From Hevea brasiliensis (Eukaryota > Streptophyta > Magnoliopsida > Malpighiales > Euphorbiaceae), in the NCBI RefSeq assembly GCF_030052815.1, contig NC_079503.1, positions 45,736,735 to 45,800,734 on the forward strand: a stretch of DNA of 64,000 nt, read 5' to 3'. Made by a program: the position numbers and the translations under genes. The notes beneath the pieces were generated by a model that ran no database searches, was not told the DNA's origin, and saw only the letters and a program-made list of their open reading frames with translations. Below are positions 12,406 through 23,976 of the stretch, in pieces. Numbering within the stretch: the stretch's first letter is position 1; each line of letters starts with the position of its first letter.

Positions 12406-14149
12406 TGAAAGAACGGAAGCGTGAAAAACATAAGTTTATACCATTGAATTCAAAAATTTCACCTAGGGTCACATGCATCATGCAAGATTTATTTTTTATC
12501 TATTTGATTTCAATGATAAACAACATATTAAAACTCTTTTAATATGTTTTTGGATCTGTATTTGCCATTTAAGATTTTAAAATTAATCAAATTAATTTTA
12601 GAACCCTAGATTAAATCAAGAATGATTACACTAACCTCTTGATGCACTGCAGCGTGTCTGCGCCTTTGAGATTCGTCTTCAGGACACCAGATGTTATCCC
12701 TCTAGCTTGTCCACACTAAGAACACCTATGGCAGCCCTTGAACAGCTTCTAAATCTTTTTTCTATTAATTATAAATTCAAGTTCTGCCTTTTAAGAGATT
12801 AGAGATGTAAACAGGACACTAGAAACAATTTCTAGTGTTCGTAATTCAAGAGATTGATGGCTAATCTCTTTGAATTGATGAGAGATGAAGAAGAATAGAT
12901 GGAGAACCTCAAAATGGCGTGACAAAGGAGAGGACTGGCTGCTGGTTATTTTTCTTTTTTCATAGCAACACTTACATAGCTAGGTTAACACATTAAACCC
13001 TTGCCACATGTCACCCTTTGATTAGCTCTAGGTTTAAGTGACCCAATCACATTGTGCCAAGTGTCAAACCTATATTTAATATTGATTTTAATCATCTTAC
13101 ATGATTAAAAAACATTTGGCAAGCTTATGTGTAATCCCATGTGTCACCATCTCATAGTGCCACGTGTCACACTGTGAAATGACCAAAATGCCCCTGTGTC
13201 TTAATTTTGAGTTCCTAACCCAAAATAATTATTTTTCTTCTTCTAATTAATTTATATCAAATATAAATTAATTAATTAATCTCTATTAATTAATTTCTCA
13301 TTAATTAAATTCATATTTAAACACTTTAAATATAAATTTAACTTATACTATACATCCAATAATCTAGATTTGGTTTCAAGTCATGCTAGGGATTTTGCAA
13401 TTTAATTGCAAACCAAACCTATTTAATTAACCAATTAAACTCTTTAATTAATTAATTAAATCATATTTAAATAGGTGATAACTTGTGTATGTGTGTGACT
13501 TACTAGGCTCATCACTAATTGGCAATGAGACATGATATCAACTCTTAATATCATCAGAACTCTTTCTTACCATAAATGATTTCTCTAAATCATTTTATGA
13601 ACCTCATAGACCATGGTTAACACCTAACATAGCATGCCATGACCACCCAATTAGTAATAAGGTTAACCTTAAATGAACCTATAATCATATGTTACCATGC
13701 ACTAGAATCTCTCTGTTACAAAATCCCAACTCAAGCTGGAGTCATGGTTTATGTTAAACTCCATTTGCTATGAATATTATGTTCTCTTTTAATTATAGTT
13801 CTTGATTAAAAAGATTTTCTCATCAGAAACTCTTTTCTGAATAAATCTATCTGTCCTGGCGTGGAACTTGAAACATTAAGAACAATTAAATGAACATAGG
13901 ATTTTATCTCTATTTACTTAGAGGAACAGATTCTATCTTGATCAACACCTACCTCCATATATAACTAGTAGGAGCCAACAGATGCCCATATACCCATACA
14001 TAGTACAAGTATGAAAGTAATATCAAACTCAAATTACCTTTATATAAGATAACTGTGTTATCTCAGGTCTGAAGTGGAAATGCCTTTTATTAATAAAAAT
14101 ATGTACAAGATACATACTAAATGATATGCTCTAAGGCATACTACTAATA
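12406..14149 (-). repeat. E2 Ty1/copia LTR(-), inverted, with ~370-bp internal deletion
   Basis: A copia LTR on the minus strand. Its U5 end (TTCA) is at 12406 and its U3 end at 14149, reading TATTAGTAG instead of TGTTAGTAG. A deletion near 14073 joins the early U3 to the AGACCTGAGATA region, removing about 370 bp relative to E7. Its U3 terminus directly abuts integrase coding sequence of the opposite orientation at 14150. Confidence 0.9.
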
Positions 14150-14620
14150 TGAATTTGATGAATACTTGAGAGAGCACGATATTGTTTCCCAGCTGACTCC
14201 TCCAGCAACGCCACAGTTGAATGGTGTATCTGAAAAGAGAAATCGTACCCTATTGGATATGGTACGTAGTATGATGAGCTATACTGATATGCCAATCTTC
14301 TTTTGGGGATTTGCATTAAAATTAGCTTTGTATATTCTGAATAAGATTTCGTCAAAATCAATTTCTTCCACACCTTATGAGATATGGCATGGAAGAAAAC
14401 CAAGTTTTAAGCATGTTAAGATTTGGGGTTATCCAGCTTATGTCAAAAAGCTGAACTCTAATAAATTGGAAACCAAATGAGAAAAAAGTCGATTTGTTAG
14501 ATACTTAAAAGATAGTTTTGGATATTATTTTTATTTGCCTACTTCATCAAATGTTGTGATAAGTAGAGATGCCACATTTCTTGAGCAATAGTTTGTTCAA
14601 GAAGGAGGCAAAGGAAGGTA
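14150..14620 (+). pseudogene. pol: Copia integrase C-terminal part (pol fragment 1)
   Basis: Starts abruptly in the integrase core, at the EFDEYLREHGI-like segment that carries the last catalytic acidic residue. It continues through QLTPPATPQLNG, the RNRTLLDMVRSMM helix and YEIWHGRKP. The upstream gag, protease, zinc-binding region and the first two catalytic acids are absent, because the reading begins exactly where the inverted LTR ends. Stops occur at about 14478 and 14589. The downstream segment (RDATFLEQ) links to the RT fragment. Integrase would join cDNA ends to chromosomal DNA in the nucleus; this copy cannot. Confidence 0.88.
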
Positions 14621-14627
14621 AATAGAG

Positions 14628-16290
14628 TTGGAATTAGAGAATTCTGACCAACCAACAGATCAGATGGATATAGATCCATATAGTCAACCTACAGCCATTG
14701 ATGAAAAATCTACAGCTATTCCTCGTAGAACAAACAGGGTATCTCACCCACCAGTGAGATATGGTTTCCTTCATGAAGAAGAACAAGAGTTGTCTACTCA
14801 TGAAGAAGTAGATCATGGAGATGATCCACTTACCTATGAAGAAGCTATATCGGATATAGACTCTTCAAAATGGATTGATGCTATGAAATTCGAAATTGAT
14901 TCCATGTATAAGAATCAAGTTTGGGATTTTGTTGACTCACCTGAAGGTATTGTACCTATAGGGAACAAATGGGTTTTCAAGAAGAAAATTGGTTCTGATG
15001 AAAAGGTAGAGACCTATAAGGCAAGGCTAGTAGCGAAAGGGTTTCGCCAAAGGCAAGGAATCGACTATGAGGAGACTTTATCGCCTGTTGCCATGCTTAA
15101 ATCAATTAGGATTCTATTAGTAATAGTTGCATACTATGATTGTGAGATTTGGCAAATGGATGTCAAAACAGCTTTTTCTCAATAGATACATTAAAGAAAA
15201 CATTTTCATGGAACAACATAGGGGTTTTGAATCCTAAGATGGTTCCAAGATATGCAAGCTAAAGCGATCCATTTATGGGTTGAAGCAAGCTTCGAGGAGT
15301 TGGAATATCCGTTTTGATGAAGCCAAAAATGAGGATGAGCCAAGTGTATATAAGAAAGTTAGTGATAGTGCTATCACTTTCCTTGTCTTATATGTGGATG
15401 ATATACTGTTGATGGGTAATGACATAGGTATGTTGACAACTGTAAAGGTATGGTTGTCAAATACATTCTCAATGAAAGATTTAGGGGAGGCAACCTATAT
15501 TCTTGGGATTCGCATCTATAGAGATAAAGTGAAAAGAATAATTGGTTTAGCTCAAAGTCTATACTTGGAAAAGGTGTTAAAGAGGTTTAACATGCTTGAT
15601 TCCAAGAGAGGATTGTTACTAGTGAGACAGTGTATTCATCTTTCTAAAGAGATGTCTCCAAAGACACCAGAAGAAAGAGATAAAAAGGCTAGGATTCCAT
15701 ATGCTTCGGTTATTGAAAGTTTGAAGTATGCAATGTTGTGTACTAGGCCGAATATCGTATATGCTATTAGTTTGACTAGCAATTACCAATCCAATCTAGG
15801 TTTGGAACGCTGGATAGCTGTCAAAAATATCCTTAAGTACTTAAGAAGAACTAAGGATTTATTCTTAATATATGGAGGTAGTGACTTGCAATTGGATGAT
15901 CATACTGATTCTGATTTCTAATCAGATATCAATGATAGAAAGTCTACCTATAGGTATGTGTTCATTTGTAATGGAAGTGCAATCAGTTGGAACAGTTCCA
16001 AATAGGGTATGACTGTAGATTCCACTACTGAGGCTGAGTATTTTGCTGCATCAGATGCTGCAAAAGCTGCTATTTGGATATAAGGAACCTCGGTCTCACT
16101 AGAAATCTAAACACATAGAAAGGTGCTATCACATTATCAGAGAGATAGTTGGGCAAGGCGATATAGCCATGCTAAAAATAGCATCAGCTGAAAAATCCAA
16201 CTGATCCATTCACTAAGCCTTTGTCACAAGCATAGTTATACCGACATCATGAGAAGATGGGTCTAAGGTATTGTAATGAATGGCTCTAGT
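14628..16290 (+). pseudogene. pol: Copia reverse transcriptase-RNase H (pol fragment 1, broken)
   Basis: Begins with the acidic linker and ISHPPVRYG-like block, then the copia RT start (WIDAMKFEIDSM, WVFKKKIG, YKARLVAKGF). A stop at about 15183 follows QMDVKTAFSQ, with a shift before 15280. A second open stretch (15280-15921) holds the catalytic YVDDILL and the LGIRIYRD and PYASVIESLKYAM blocks. RNase H follows with STTEAEYFAASDAAKAAIW near 16020-16080. A deletion of about 95 bp at 16083, relative to 31340-31440, removes part of RNase H. RT and RNase H copy the element RNA into DNA; stops, shift and deletion make this copy inactive. Confidence 0.9.
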
Positions 16291-16303
16291 GCTAGTGGGA
16301 GAT
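16291..16303 (+). promoter_or_regulatory. Copia polypurine tract
   Basis: GCTAGTGGGAGAT lies directly before the LTR start, the expected position and composition for the plus-strand primer. Confidence 0.8.
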
Positions 16304-17182
16304 TATTAGTAGTATGCCCTAGAGCATATCATTTAGTATGTATCTTGTACATGTTTTTATTAATAAAAGGCATTTTCACTTTTCCGTTTACATAATATAT
16401 TTATGTGTAATAGAAAAGGTCCATTGATATTTTGTTAGAAATTCTATTCTTATGTTGTTAAGAATATGAGTGATAGCATTTCTAGCACAAAGTATCATAA
16501 ATAGGTTCACAATCGAAGATACTTTAGAATAAGGACATGACTTATCCAAAAAGATTGTAATCATCTTTGTTCCCAAGTTATTTATATGAGATGTAAATAA
16601 GATGGAATGGTGAGTCTCATGCCATATAAAAAACATGATAGGCACTTATACATGATAAGCAGGTCGAACCAGTGACACTTATAACAAGCACATGGAGTTT
16701 ACTCTTGTCAATGTATTGTCATAAATCACATCAGTGCATATAATCTATAGACCTGAGATAGCACAGTTATCTTGTATATAGGTGGTTTGAGTTTGATACT
16801 ACTTTCATACTTGTACTATGTATGGGTATATGGGCATGTGTTGGCTCCTACTAGTTATATATGGAGGTAGGTGTTGATCAAGATGGAATCTGTTCCTCTA
16901 AGTAAATAGAGATAAAATACTATGTTCATTTAATTATTCTTGATATTTCAAGTTCCTGGCCATGACAAATAGATTTAATCAGAAAAGAGTTTCTGATGAG
17001 AAAATCTTTTTAATCAATAACTGGAATTAAAAGAAAACATAATATTCATAGCAAATGGAGTTTGACATAAACCATGACTTCAGCTTGAGTTAAGATTTTG
17101 TAACAAAGAGATTCTAGTGCATGGTAACATATGATTATAGGTTCATTTAAGGCAAACCTTATTACTGATTGGGTGGCCATCG
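16304..17182 (+). repeat. E2 copia LTR(+), first segment, interrupted by E3
   Basis: Begins TATTAGTAGTATGCCC (canonical TGTTAG), sharing the G-to-A change with the inverted LTR at 14149. It is collinear with E7 until GGTGGCCAT, where E3 is inserted. CATCG (17178-17182) is the 5' target duplication, with one mismatch to CATGG at 27688-27692. The LTR resumes at 27688. Confidence 0.92.
16388..16645 (-). other. Antisense 85-codon open frame in copia LTR (copy 1)
   Basis: An open frame beginning MPIMFFIWHETHH and ending THKYIM on the strand opposite to the LTR. The same frame, with the same ends, is open at 31742-31999, 32127-32384 and 43817-44074. I recognise no family. It may be chance, because LTRs of one family resemble each other. 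It is listed because it survives in all four complete copies while the adjacent pol genes are broken. Confidence 0.25.
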
Positions 17183-17540
17183 TGTAGACCCTCATTTTGT
17201 GATGAGCATGTGCATTGAGGCCGTGAGAAACTCGATGATGAAAAATTATATGACTGTAAGATGTAATTAGAGGCATGGAGCTGAATTATTAATTCTGTGG
17301 CATGATCTTGAAAAAATAAAAATAATAATAAAAATTTTTGGGGAAATCTATTTAATCAAATTTAAATAAAATTTTATTTTGTTTAAATTTAATATGGGTA
17401 GTTCTTAAATGGATCTAATTAAGTTTAATTGGGCTCCATTGGCCTAAGAAAGCCTAGTTAGGAATTTGAAATGGGACCCATTTAATTATTTTCTAAAAAT
17501 TAAAATAACAAAATATCTCTCTTCTCCTTGGCCCCACTCT

Positions 17541-17848
17541 CTTCCTCACTCCCTATTGGTGTCACCCCCTTTCCCTCTCTTTCTATTGGTTGGAACACCT
17601 CACCCATATTCCAGTCTCATCCAAATTCATCAATCTTAGTCATTTAAGTTATCTGAACTTTATCACACTAGTACTCCAAACCCTACCACACCTCTTCCTC
17701 ACTCCCTATTGGTGCCTTTCATTTTTTCCTGTCTTTCTATTGATTGAAACACCTCACTCATATCCTAATCTTATTTGAATTCTGCAATCGTAGTTGTTTA
17801 AGTCATCTAAACTTTATCACCCTATGACTTCAAACCCTATCACACCTC
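17541..17848 (+). repeat. Tandem duplication in E3 U3, ~153 bp x 2
   Basis: Unit 1 is at 17541-17693 and unit 2 at 17694-17848, each starting CTTCCTCACTCCCTATTGGTG. Each holds CCAAT-box cores in reverse (ATTGG); one is degraded in unit 2. The duplication is also present in the 3' LTR (25038-25345), so it predates insertion. Confidence 0.85.
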
Positions 17849-17860
17849 TCTCCCAAAACC

Positions 17861-17870
17861 CTATAAATAC
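17861..17870 (+). promoter_or_regulatory. E3 LTR TATA box (5' LTR)
   Basis: CTATAAATAC is a strong plant TATA match, directly upstream of the purine tract and downstream of the CCAAT-bearing duplication. Transcription would start about 30 bp downstream. Confidence 0.75.
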
Positions 17871-20192
17871 CCTACTAGAGAAGAGAGGAAAGGGGGAAAA
17901 AGGAAAAAAAAAAAAAAAAAGGGGATGGGAGGAAAGAGGAAGAAAAAATTCAGAGCTATAAGAAATTTAGAGATATTCAAGACTATTTTAGTTCTTCCTT
18001 ATTTTTTTCTTTTCTTCAAGAAAATTTTCATACAAGATTTCTGGAAGGTCAGTTTTTATTGTTTTCTTTTCAAGATCTATGCCACATAATATTTTAATTC
18101 TATGCTCTTTATCTTCAATTTATTTTATATGTTCATATAGATCATGTAATCATGTTTAATTTGAGGGGATACACAACTCTATACATGTTTAGTTTCTGTC
18201 TCTCATATTTTTATAAATTTTTCTTTATTTTTTGAATCTGCAAAAAGTTTTTAAAAATTATATTCATATTCTACATGAAATTCCATTAATTTTAGGCTCA
18301 AGAATCACTAAAAAAGCTTTAATATTTTGTAAGTTATGGCTGTTTGAAGTTAAGGTTCCTGTAAAATCTGATTTGCAGGATATCCGACTTGTGGAGCCCA
18401 TATCTCCCTTGTTGCTTAATATTTTTTTGTAAATCTAGTGTCTAAAATTAACTTCAGAATCTTATGAATCTTTTCCAATTGGTTTTGCATTCATATCTGT
18501 TGTGGTTAATGAGTTGTGAATATTACAAAAAAGTAGTATGATTCTGTCACTTAGAAAAGTTATGATTTATGTAGAGTATTCGGCTAAGGTTTTGTTTGAT
18601 TTATAATTTTTATGAACTTGTACGACATGTAACTGTCTTCTGTAATTTTTTTATGATTTTTAGGCATGTTTAACTATTTTTAAAAAATCAGATTTCTTGC
18701 TACCATTAATCTGCCAGAATTTGGAAATTGTATATTTATGCATGTTCTTGTATTTTCTTGGATTTTAATTGATATTTGATGTATTTTTCTGTAATTTTTT
18801 AATTTAAGAAGTATTATGAAGTATTTGTATCATGTTAGAAGACTTAGACCATTAGATAGTTGTAACTAATTAGAAATCTTAACCCTTTAGGAGACTAGAG
18901 TTAGAATTCAATGTAAATTGTTATTAATATTTTCTTTATTTCTTTTATTTTCTTTAGTTTCTTTATTTTTTATTACAAATAAAATTGGTAAGTAGCCCTA
19001 AGGTAAGTACCAAAAAGGGCATTTGCGTGGAGCTTATATGGAGCTAAACGGGAGTAAGCTAGGGATATCATTGCCATACTAGAAGAGAAGACCCTTTTTT
19101 AAGGGTAGCTTACCCCAATGACAACTGCATTCACCAACAGGTAAGCAGTCCTAAACTTCTCGAATAACCATTTGCATGAAATTAAAGTAATAATAGAATT
19201 TTTATTTGGTAAATTAAAATTAACTTTGTTTTTAATTTACCTGACTTTTGCATGTAATTAATTTAAATAAATACTTTGTAAATTAAAATTAATATTGTTT
19301 ATAAATTAAACTAACATTGGCATGTAAAATAAATTTAATTTAATACTTGGTAATTATAAAATAAATTTGTATGTTAGAAATCTTTATTAGGTTGTGATTG
19401 TTTGGGCCTTATGTGATATTAGAATAAATTACACATGTATATAATTAACTTAGTTCAATTATCCTTAGGGTAACTTGGTAAAAATTAATTAATTAGGTTA
19501 AATAGAAATGTAGGGTTATTTGAAATTGAATTTGTTTGTGAATTAAATTGTCAATAATAAATTAATTTTATTCATCTGGTAAATTTCATTTAAATAATTA
19601 GCAACCCCATGGATAGGAATTACTTGTGCATGAAAATTGTGTGTAAACAACAACCCTTTTGTGAATTACTTGCTTGTGTAGGATTAGAATTATATTTTTT
19701 AGGATCAAGTTTAATAAATGAATGATAAACAAGACTTTTAGAAATATTAGTAGATGACTGGCACTCGAATTAACGAGGTTAGACCAGGTATAAGGGGTGC
19801 TTAACACATTCCCCTTACGTGCCCACTATCCCGAACCTAGACATTGGGCTATGGTAATGACGGTTGTGGAAACTCTGCAAGGAGTAAGTTGCCATCCATG
19901 ACCCTTGAAAGAAACACTGAATATGTCCCGGTTATTACTCGGGTGGCGACTCTTGTCTATCTATGCCTTCGTGGCATAAATCCTTAGTACCGTGGTAGTG
20001 TTATGGGAAGACGGTACTTACTAGTGGTTTAATTGTATTAGGATTGTATGAAGTGCATGTCTAGAAAATGCTGTTTAAGGAGGTGGTACTTAAGTGAGAC
20101 CATTGTGACTCCACTATCTTTCTTGGTTATTACCTGGTATATTTTATATAATTCTAATGGATGATATTTCGCCTCACGCCCCCCTCCTACAG

Positions 20193-20212
20193 TTTGGCAA
20201 CTCCACTAGGGA
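20193..20212 (+). promoter_or_regulatory. E3 primer-binding site (not tRNA-iMet)
   Basis: TTTGGCAACTCCACTAGGG follows the LTR end after one base. It resembles the primer sites of Tat/Ogre elements and differs clearly from the iMet site of the other elements here. The exact tRNA needs alignment to tRNA 3' ends. Confidence 0.6.
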
Positions 20213-21060
20213 CTAAATGGATAGTTACTCCAACGTGTTTCTATTAGTCTAATATCATTCCTCAGCTAAACTTTTTACATTGCACTACACTATCACATGG
20301 ATCACCCTTACCCTTTTTAGCCCCGTTAGTACTAGCCAAGGAGACCATAGCTTTACTTGAGCTATGATGAATTGGTGAATGCTAGCACCCCATGCCTGTA
20401 CCTTCAAGTATATAAAAGAACCACAGCTCCAGCCGTTGTGCTTAATGGACAAACTCTCGCTTGGGTGACCCATTTTCTACCCGATGAAGCCTATGAGCCA
20501 TAGATTTCAATCCTAGGTACCCCGTAGATTTTTCTTGTGCTAGAGTCGTATCCTTACTGTTCAAACCATAAGTTCTAGTGGTAGTTAAGATGAACCTAGG
20601 CCTATGCATAAACCTAATGTGTGTATAGGCCCAAGTCCATTTCCAAACCCGTGTTAAGCAAGAGGATGCTTACTTATGATTAAACTTTAAGGATATAAAT
20701 CCTTTGTTTGTGAGGGAAGGATCGTCTTCGACCACCCCCTGTTGGTGTGTCCACTGTACCATAGCCTAGGATAGAATTTTTTTTCTTACCTTGTGCGTGA
20801 GAGTTGAAGGTATAAGGGGGTAAAGATTCAGTTCTAGAGATTTTTTTTTAGGTTTTGATTCAGTTTTTGGCCCGATTTTAGTTCAGTTTATATGGTCTGG
20901 TTTTGGTTCAGTTTTGGTTCTATTGGTATGGTTCGATTTCGGTTTTGTAAAAGTAAAGGCAAAAAAAAAAAAGGAAAAAAATGGTCCATTCATGCATTAC
21001 ATTCATGTACGTAGCATGCTTAGGTTAACCATTAAATCCTATTTTTTTGAGCAAACATAG
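20213..21060 (+). other. E3 5' leader, non-coding
   Basis: Untranslated region between primer site and gag. I see no gene. A degenerate GTTTTGGTTCAGTTTT-type low-complexity repeat lies at about 20850-20960, followed by an A-rich run. Confidence 0.6.
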
Positions 21061-22110
21061 CATCAAAGCACACCAAAGAGACTTCCAATCAGGTCACTTG
21101 GGTTAGGGAAGGGAAGAGACTAGTAAGGATTTTACCTGCACTACTTAAGATGGAAGAAACTATGGCCATGCTTGATGAAATATTGAACGCCAAGATGTTT
21201 GAGCTAGAAGAGAAAAATGTGGTCAACTTTAGAAAGAGGCCCCGAGGTAGGCCAATTAAGTGGCATTAAAGTTATTGAGGTTCAAATTGTGTCTCTCACT
21301 CCAAGGAGATTTTTCCAATTTAGCCAACCCTTATCTGAAGTTTTGGAGCATCTCAAAGCTCAAGACCTCCTACAGCTTTTAGCACCCAGACCACTACCAA
21401 ATCCACTCCCACCTAGCTATGATATCAACCAATGTTGCCAATTCTACCAAACCCACAATTATGACACTGACTGATGCTTTCAACTGAAGCATGATATCTA
21501 AGACCTAATTGATGCCAAAAGGATAATTGACCCAAAAAATCAACCCAAAAGCCCCATGCCTAGCCAAAATTTCCACCTACACTAGGTCTCTACATGATCT
21601 TCATCACCCCAAATAACCCTAACAGAATTATTGACTTTATCCAACCCATCCAAAAGCCTAATGAACTTATCCAACCCATCCAAAAGCCCAGTGAACCTAT
21701 CCAACCCATCCAAAAGCCCAATGAACCTCAGTCTATAATGGTTTTTGACATTTGTGATAATTCTAACTATGATGAGGGTCCTTTAGATGTTTTGACCAAT
21801 TTTGATGAGGAGGTAGTTGCATTACAACTAGATGGTTTAGTTCCACTAGTATCTAATTTTCAAGTTATTGGGATCTATAAAAACCAGATGGATCTAAAAG
21901 TGTCTACTATGAAAAAAGGAATGAAGTTTTTTTTCTTAGAATAGGCCTAGGAGAAAGTGTAAATGGTCTGGTGACTTTTCTTAAGATAAAGGGGCAGATC
22001 ACGAGTCATGGTTTGGGCTACAAGCCAACAGAAGAGGAAGAAGAGCCAAAGCCTCCTAAGTTTTTGAATGAGGGGGCAATTACCTTGACATATGATTAGG
22101 GTTATCACAT
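21061..22110 (+). pseudogene. gag: E3 gag remnant (Tat/Ogre-like)
   Basis: Fragments of a Tat/Ogre-type gag in shifting frames. The segment 21217-21474 carries FFQFSQPLSEVLEHL, then PRPLPNPLPPSYD and a degraded Cys/His cluster (CCQFYQTHNYDTD) that ends at a TGA. It is followed in frame by CFQLKHDI and DLIDAKRII, as expected of the gag C-terminus in this lineage. The segment 21594-21944 holds a threefold 10-residue proline/glutamine repeat and an acidic tail. Around 21950-22110 a GLGYKPTEEEEEPKPPKFL block follows. Multiple stops and frame changes rule out a functional protein. Confidence 0.65.
21637..21726 (+). repeat. 30-bp in-frame repeat x 3 in E3 gag
   Basis: Three units (21637-21666, 21667-21696, 21697-21726) encode variants of IQPIQKPNE. 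Units differ by one or two bases. Confidence 0.9.
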
Positions 22111-23401
22111 GTGAAAGAATTAGAGTAGAAAATCAGCACCATTGATCTAAAGACTGCATGGAAGCCGAGAACCTAAAGTTACACTTCTAAGTTTGAGTTG
22201 TCTTTTGTAATGCTCACAGTGGTGATACTAATGTTTCCATTTCTGATGTACTTGATGAAGATTTCGAGGCAAAAATTACTACTATGACTAGTCCTTTTGC
22301 TTACTTATTTGATGTTTATTCTAATAGGCATATGCATGGCATTCATAATCATTTAGAATTAGTTTCTATTAATGCATCAAAATCGATCTCTATTAATTTG
22401 GGTATGCCAAATAATCCCAAAGACATTAAGTTAGCTGAAGATTTAACCCAAGAATAAAAAGATAAATTTATAGCCTTGTTAACAAAGTACCAAGATGCAC
22501 ATGCCTCGAGCTTAAAATTAGATGGCCGATTCCTAAGCCAAGCTAGTGTCCCCATAGGAAAAGAACGATCAAAAGTTGACTTAGCTAGTTATCCTAATGA
22601 GGAGTAAAATTTCATGTTATAAAGGATTAATTGTAGCACATGTAGACCTAGAGGGAGAAGGAAAATGATATGAAGACATAAGGAGGTCTCTAAAAGTGAG
22701 AGAATACTCACAATAAGCCTACAAAAGAGATAGAGCAACAATTCATATTTTAGCCACTCAACTTACTTTAGCTGGGGGGCAATTTTACAAACTCGTATGT
22801 GTGATAGAAAAATAGGCTGAGCAAATAATGAAAGAAGTACATGCAGGAATGTGTGGTCCCCATATGAATAAAAAGGTTCTAGTTGGAAAAAAAAATGTTC
22901 AAAACAAATAAGGATTGATCTGAAAAACTCCCTGTTCTTTAAGGTTATCGTATTACTGCAAGGACATCCACAGGGGCAACTCCATTCTCTTTAGTGTGTG
23001 GGACTAAAGCAATGCTATCCATTAAGCAAGACCTCAGATCCTTAAGAGTGATGCTGGAAGCTAAGATCCTAAAAAAATGAGTGGGCTTAGAAGAGATATG
23101 AAGAACTAGCTTTGATTAAAAGAGAATGTGAGCCTTGTATCATATGCAGGCTTATCAGAGGAAGATAGCTAGGTCCTTTGATAAGAAGGTGAAGCCAAGA
23201 AAGATCAAAGAGGGAGACATGGTTTTGAAACAAGCTCGGCCCATCCCTTTTGATCCAAGAGGAAAGTTTAAGCCAAACTGCGATGGTTCATACATAGTCA
23301 AAAAGATCTTGCTAGGAGGTGCTGTAAGAATATTAGACCTAGATGGGAATGAATTTCATGAACCAGTCAACTTAGACAAGCTCAAACAGTACTTTGTGTG
23401 A
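22111..23401 (+). pseudogene. pol: E3 pol remnant: pre-RT linker and integrase pieces, RT/RNase H deleted
   Basis: The stretch 22200-22600 resembles the linker upstream of RT in Tat/Ogre elements (SINLGMPNNPKDIKLAEDL, FIALLTKYQDA). At about 22630 it jumps to the linker between RNase H and integrase (YEDIRRSLKVREYSQ, AYKRDRATI), so RT and RNase H are missing. The integrase zinc region keeps EVHAGMCGPHM near 22840; the catalytic core is largely gone. The integrase tail is open at 23135-23401 (AYQRKIARSFDKKVKPRKIKEGDMVLK, DPRGKFKPNCDGSYIVKKIL). Without RT, E3 depended on another element or is a late deletion derivative. Confidence 0.75.
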
Positions 23402-23410
23402 GAGAGACCC

Positions 23411-23976
23411 GCTAGGCTGAAAACTTATAAAAGACGGTCTAGGCAAAAGTAAGGATCAAAGAAAAAAAAAGAAAAAAAACAAAAGAAAAAATGCTAGATT
23501 AAGAACCTACAAAAGGCAGTATAGGCAAAAGGAGAGATGAGAGAAGATCTGGATGGAAAACCTGAAAAGGCCATTCGGCACGTTATAAAGCTTATTTCTA
23601 ATTTTGGAAGGTTAGAAATTTGGCAAAACTAAATGTAAGAGGGAGTAATGGTGTACCTGAATAAATAAAGAAGTTTTTATTTCATTGACTAGGGATGGGT
23701 TTTATTTAATTATGATCACAAATGTTTGTGTCTTGAAGGATACATCAAAAGATTAAGTAATTGAACTGCATTGTTTTGATTTAATATATGTCTTCTGAGC
23801 ATGACAAGATAGGTGCTTGATATGAATGCCCTGGTAATTGTCTAATTTCAAAAAAAAAAAAAAAAAAAAAAAAGGAGCTCATTAGGTGAAAAACCTGAAA
23901 GGGCCGCTTAGGGAAAAGTTAGAGCAAGCCAGCTGAGATGAAAATCCAAAAGGACATTTTAGGCAAAAGTTAGGGC
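23411..23976 (+). repeat. Dispersed ~40-bp motif x 5 in E3 3' UTR
   Basis: Copies lie at about 23411-23454, 23493-23535, 23549-23582, 23877-23925 and 23932-23976. The consensus is near GAAAACCTGAAAAGG followed by TAGGCAAAAGTTAGG. The CCT-GAAA-AGG core can form a short stem. Confidence 0.75.

Larger units (their letters stand above)
17183..20191 (+). repeat. E3 Tat/Ogre-like gypsy 5' LTR
   Basis: A 3009-bp LTR, TGTAGACCC to CTCCTACA, matching the copy at 24682-27687 along its length. It contains a ~153-bp tandem duplication upstream of the TATA box, a TATA box at 17861, a long purine tract after it (17879-17946), and a poorly conserved AT-rich 3' half. It is inserted in a copia LTR with near-identical 5-bp flanks. 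Confidence 0.93.

Noticed and set aside
17590..17778. 62-codon frame in E3 U3
   Set aside because: It falls in the CT-rich duplicated U3 segment upstream of the TATA box; no motif, and regulatory repeat structure explains the sequence.
23850..23876. Poly(A) run that might mark a LINE or processed pseudogene 3' end
   Set aside because: It lies inside the E3 3' UTR between two copies of the 40-bp motif, with no LINE coding sequence or duplicated flanks.
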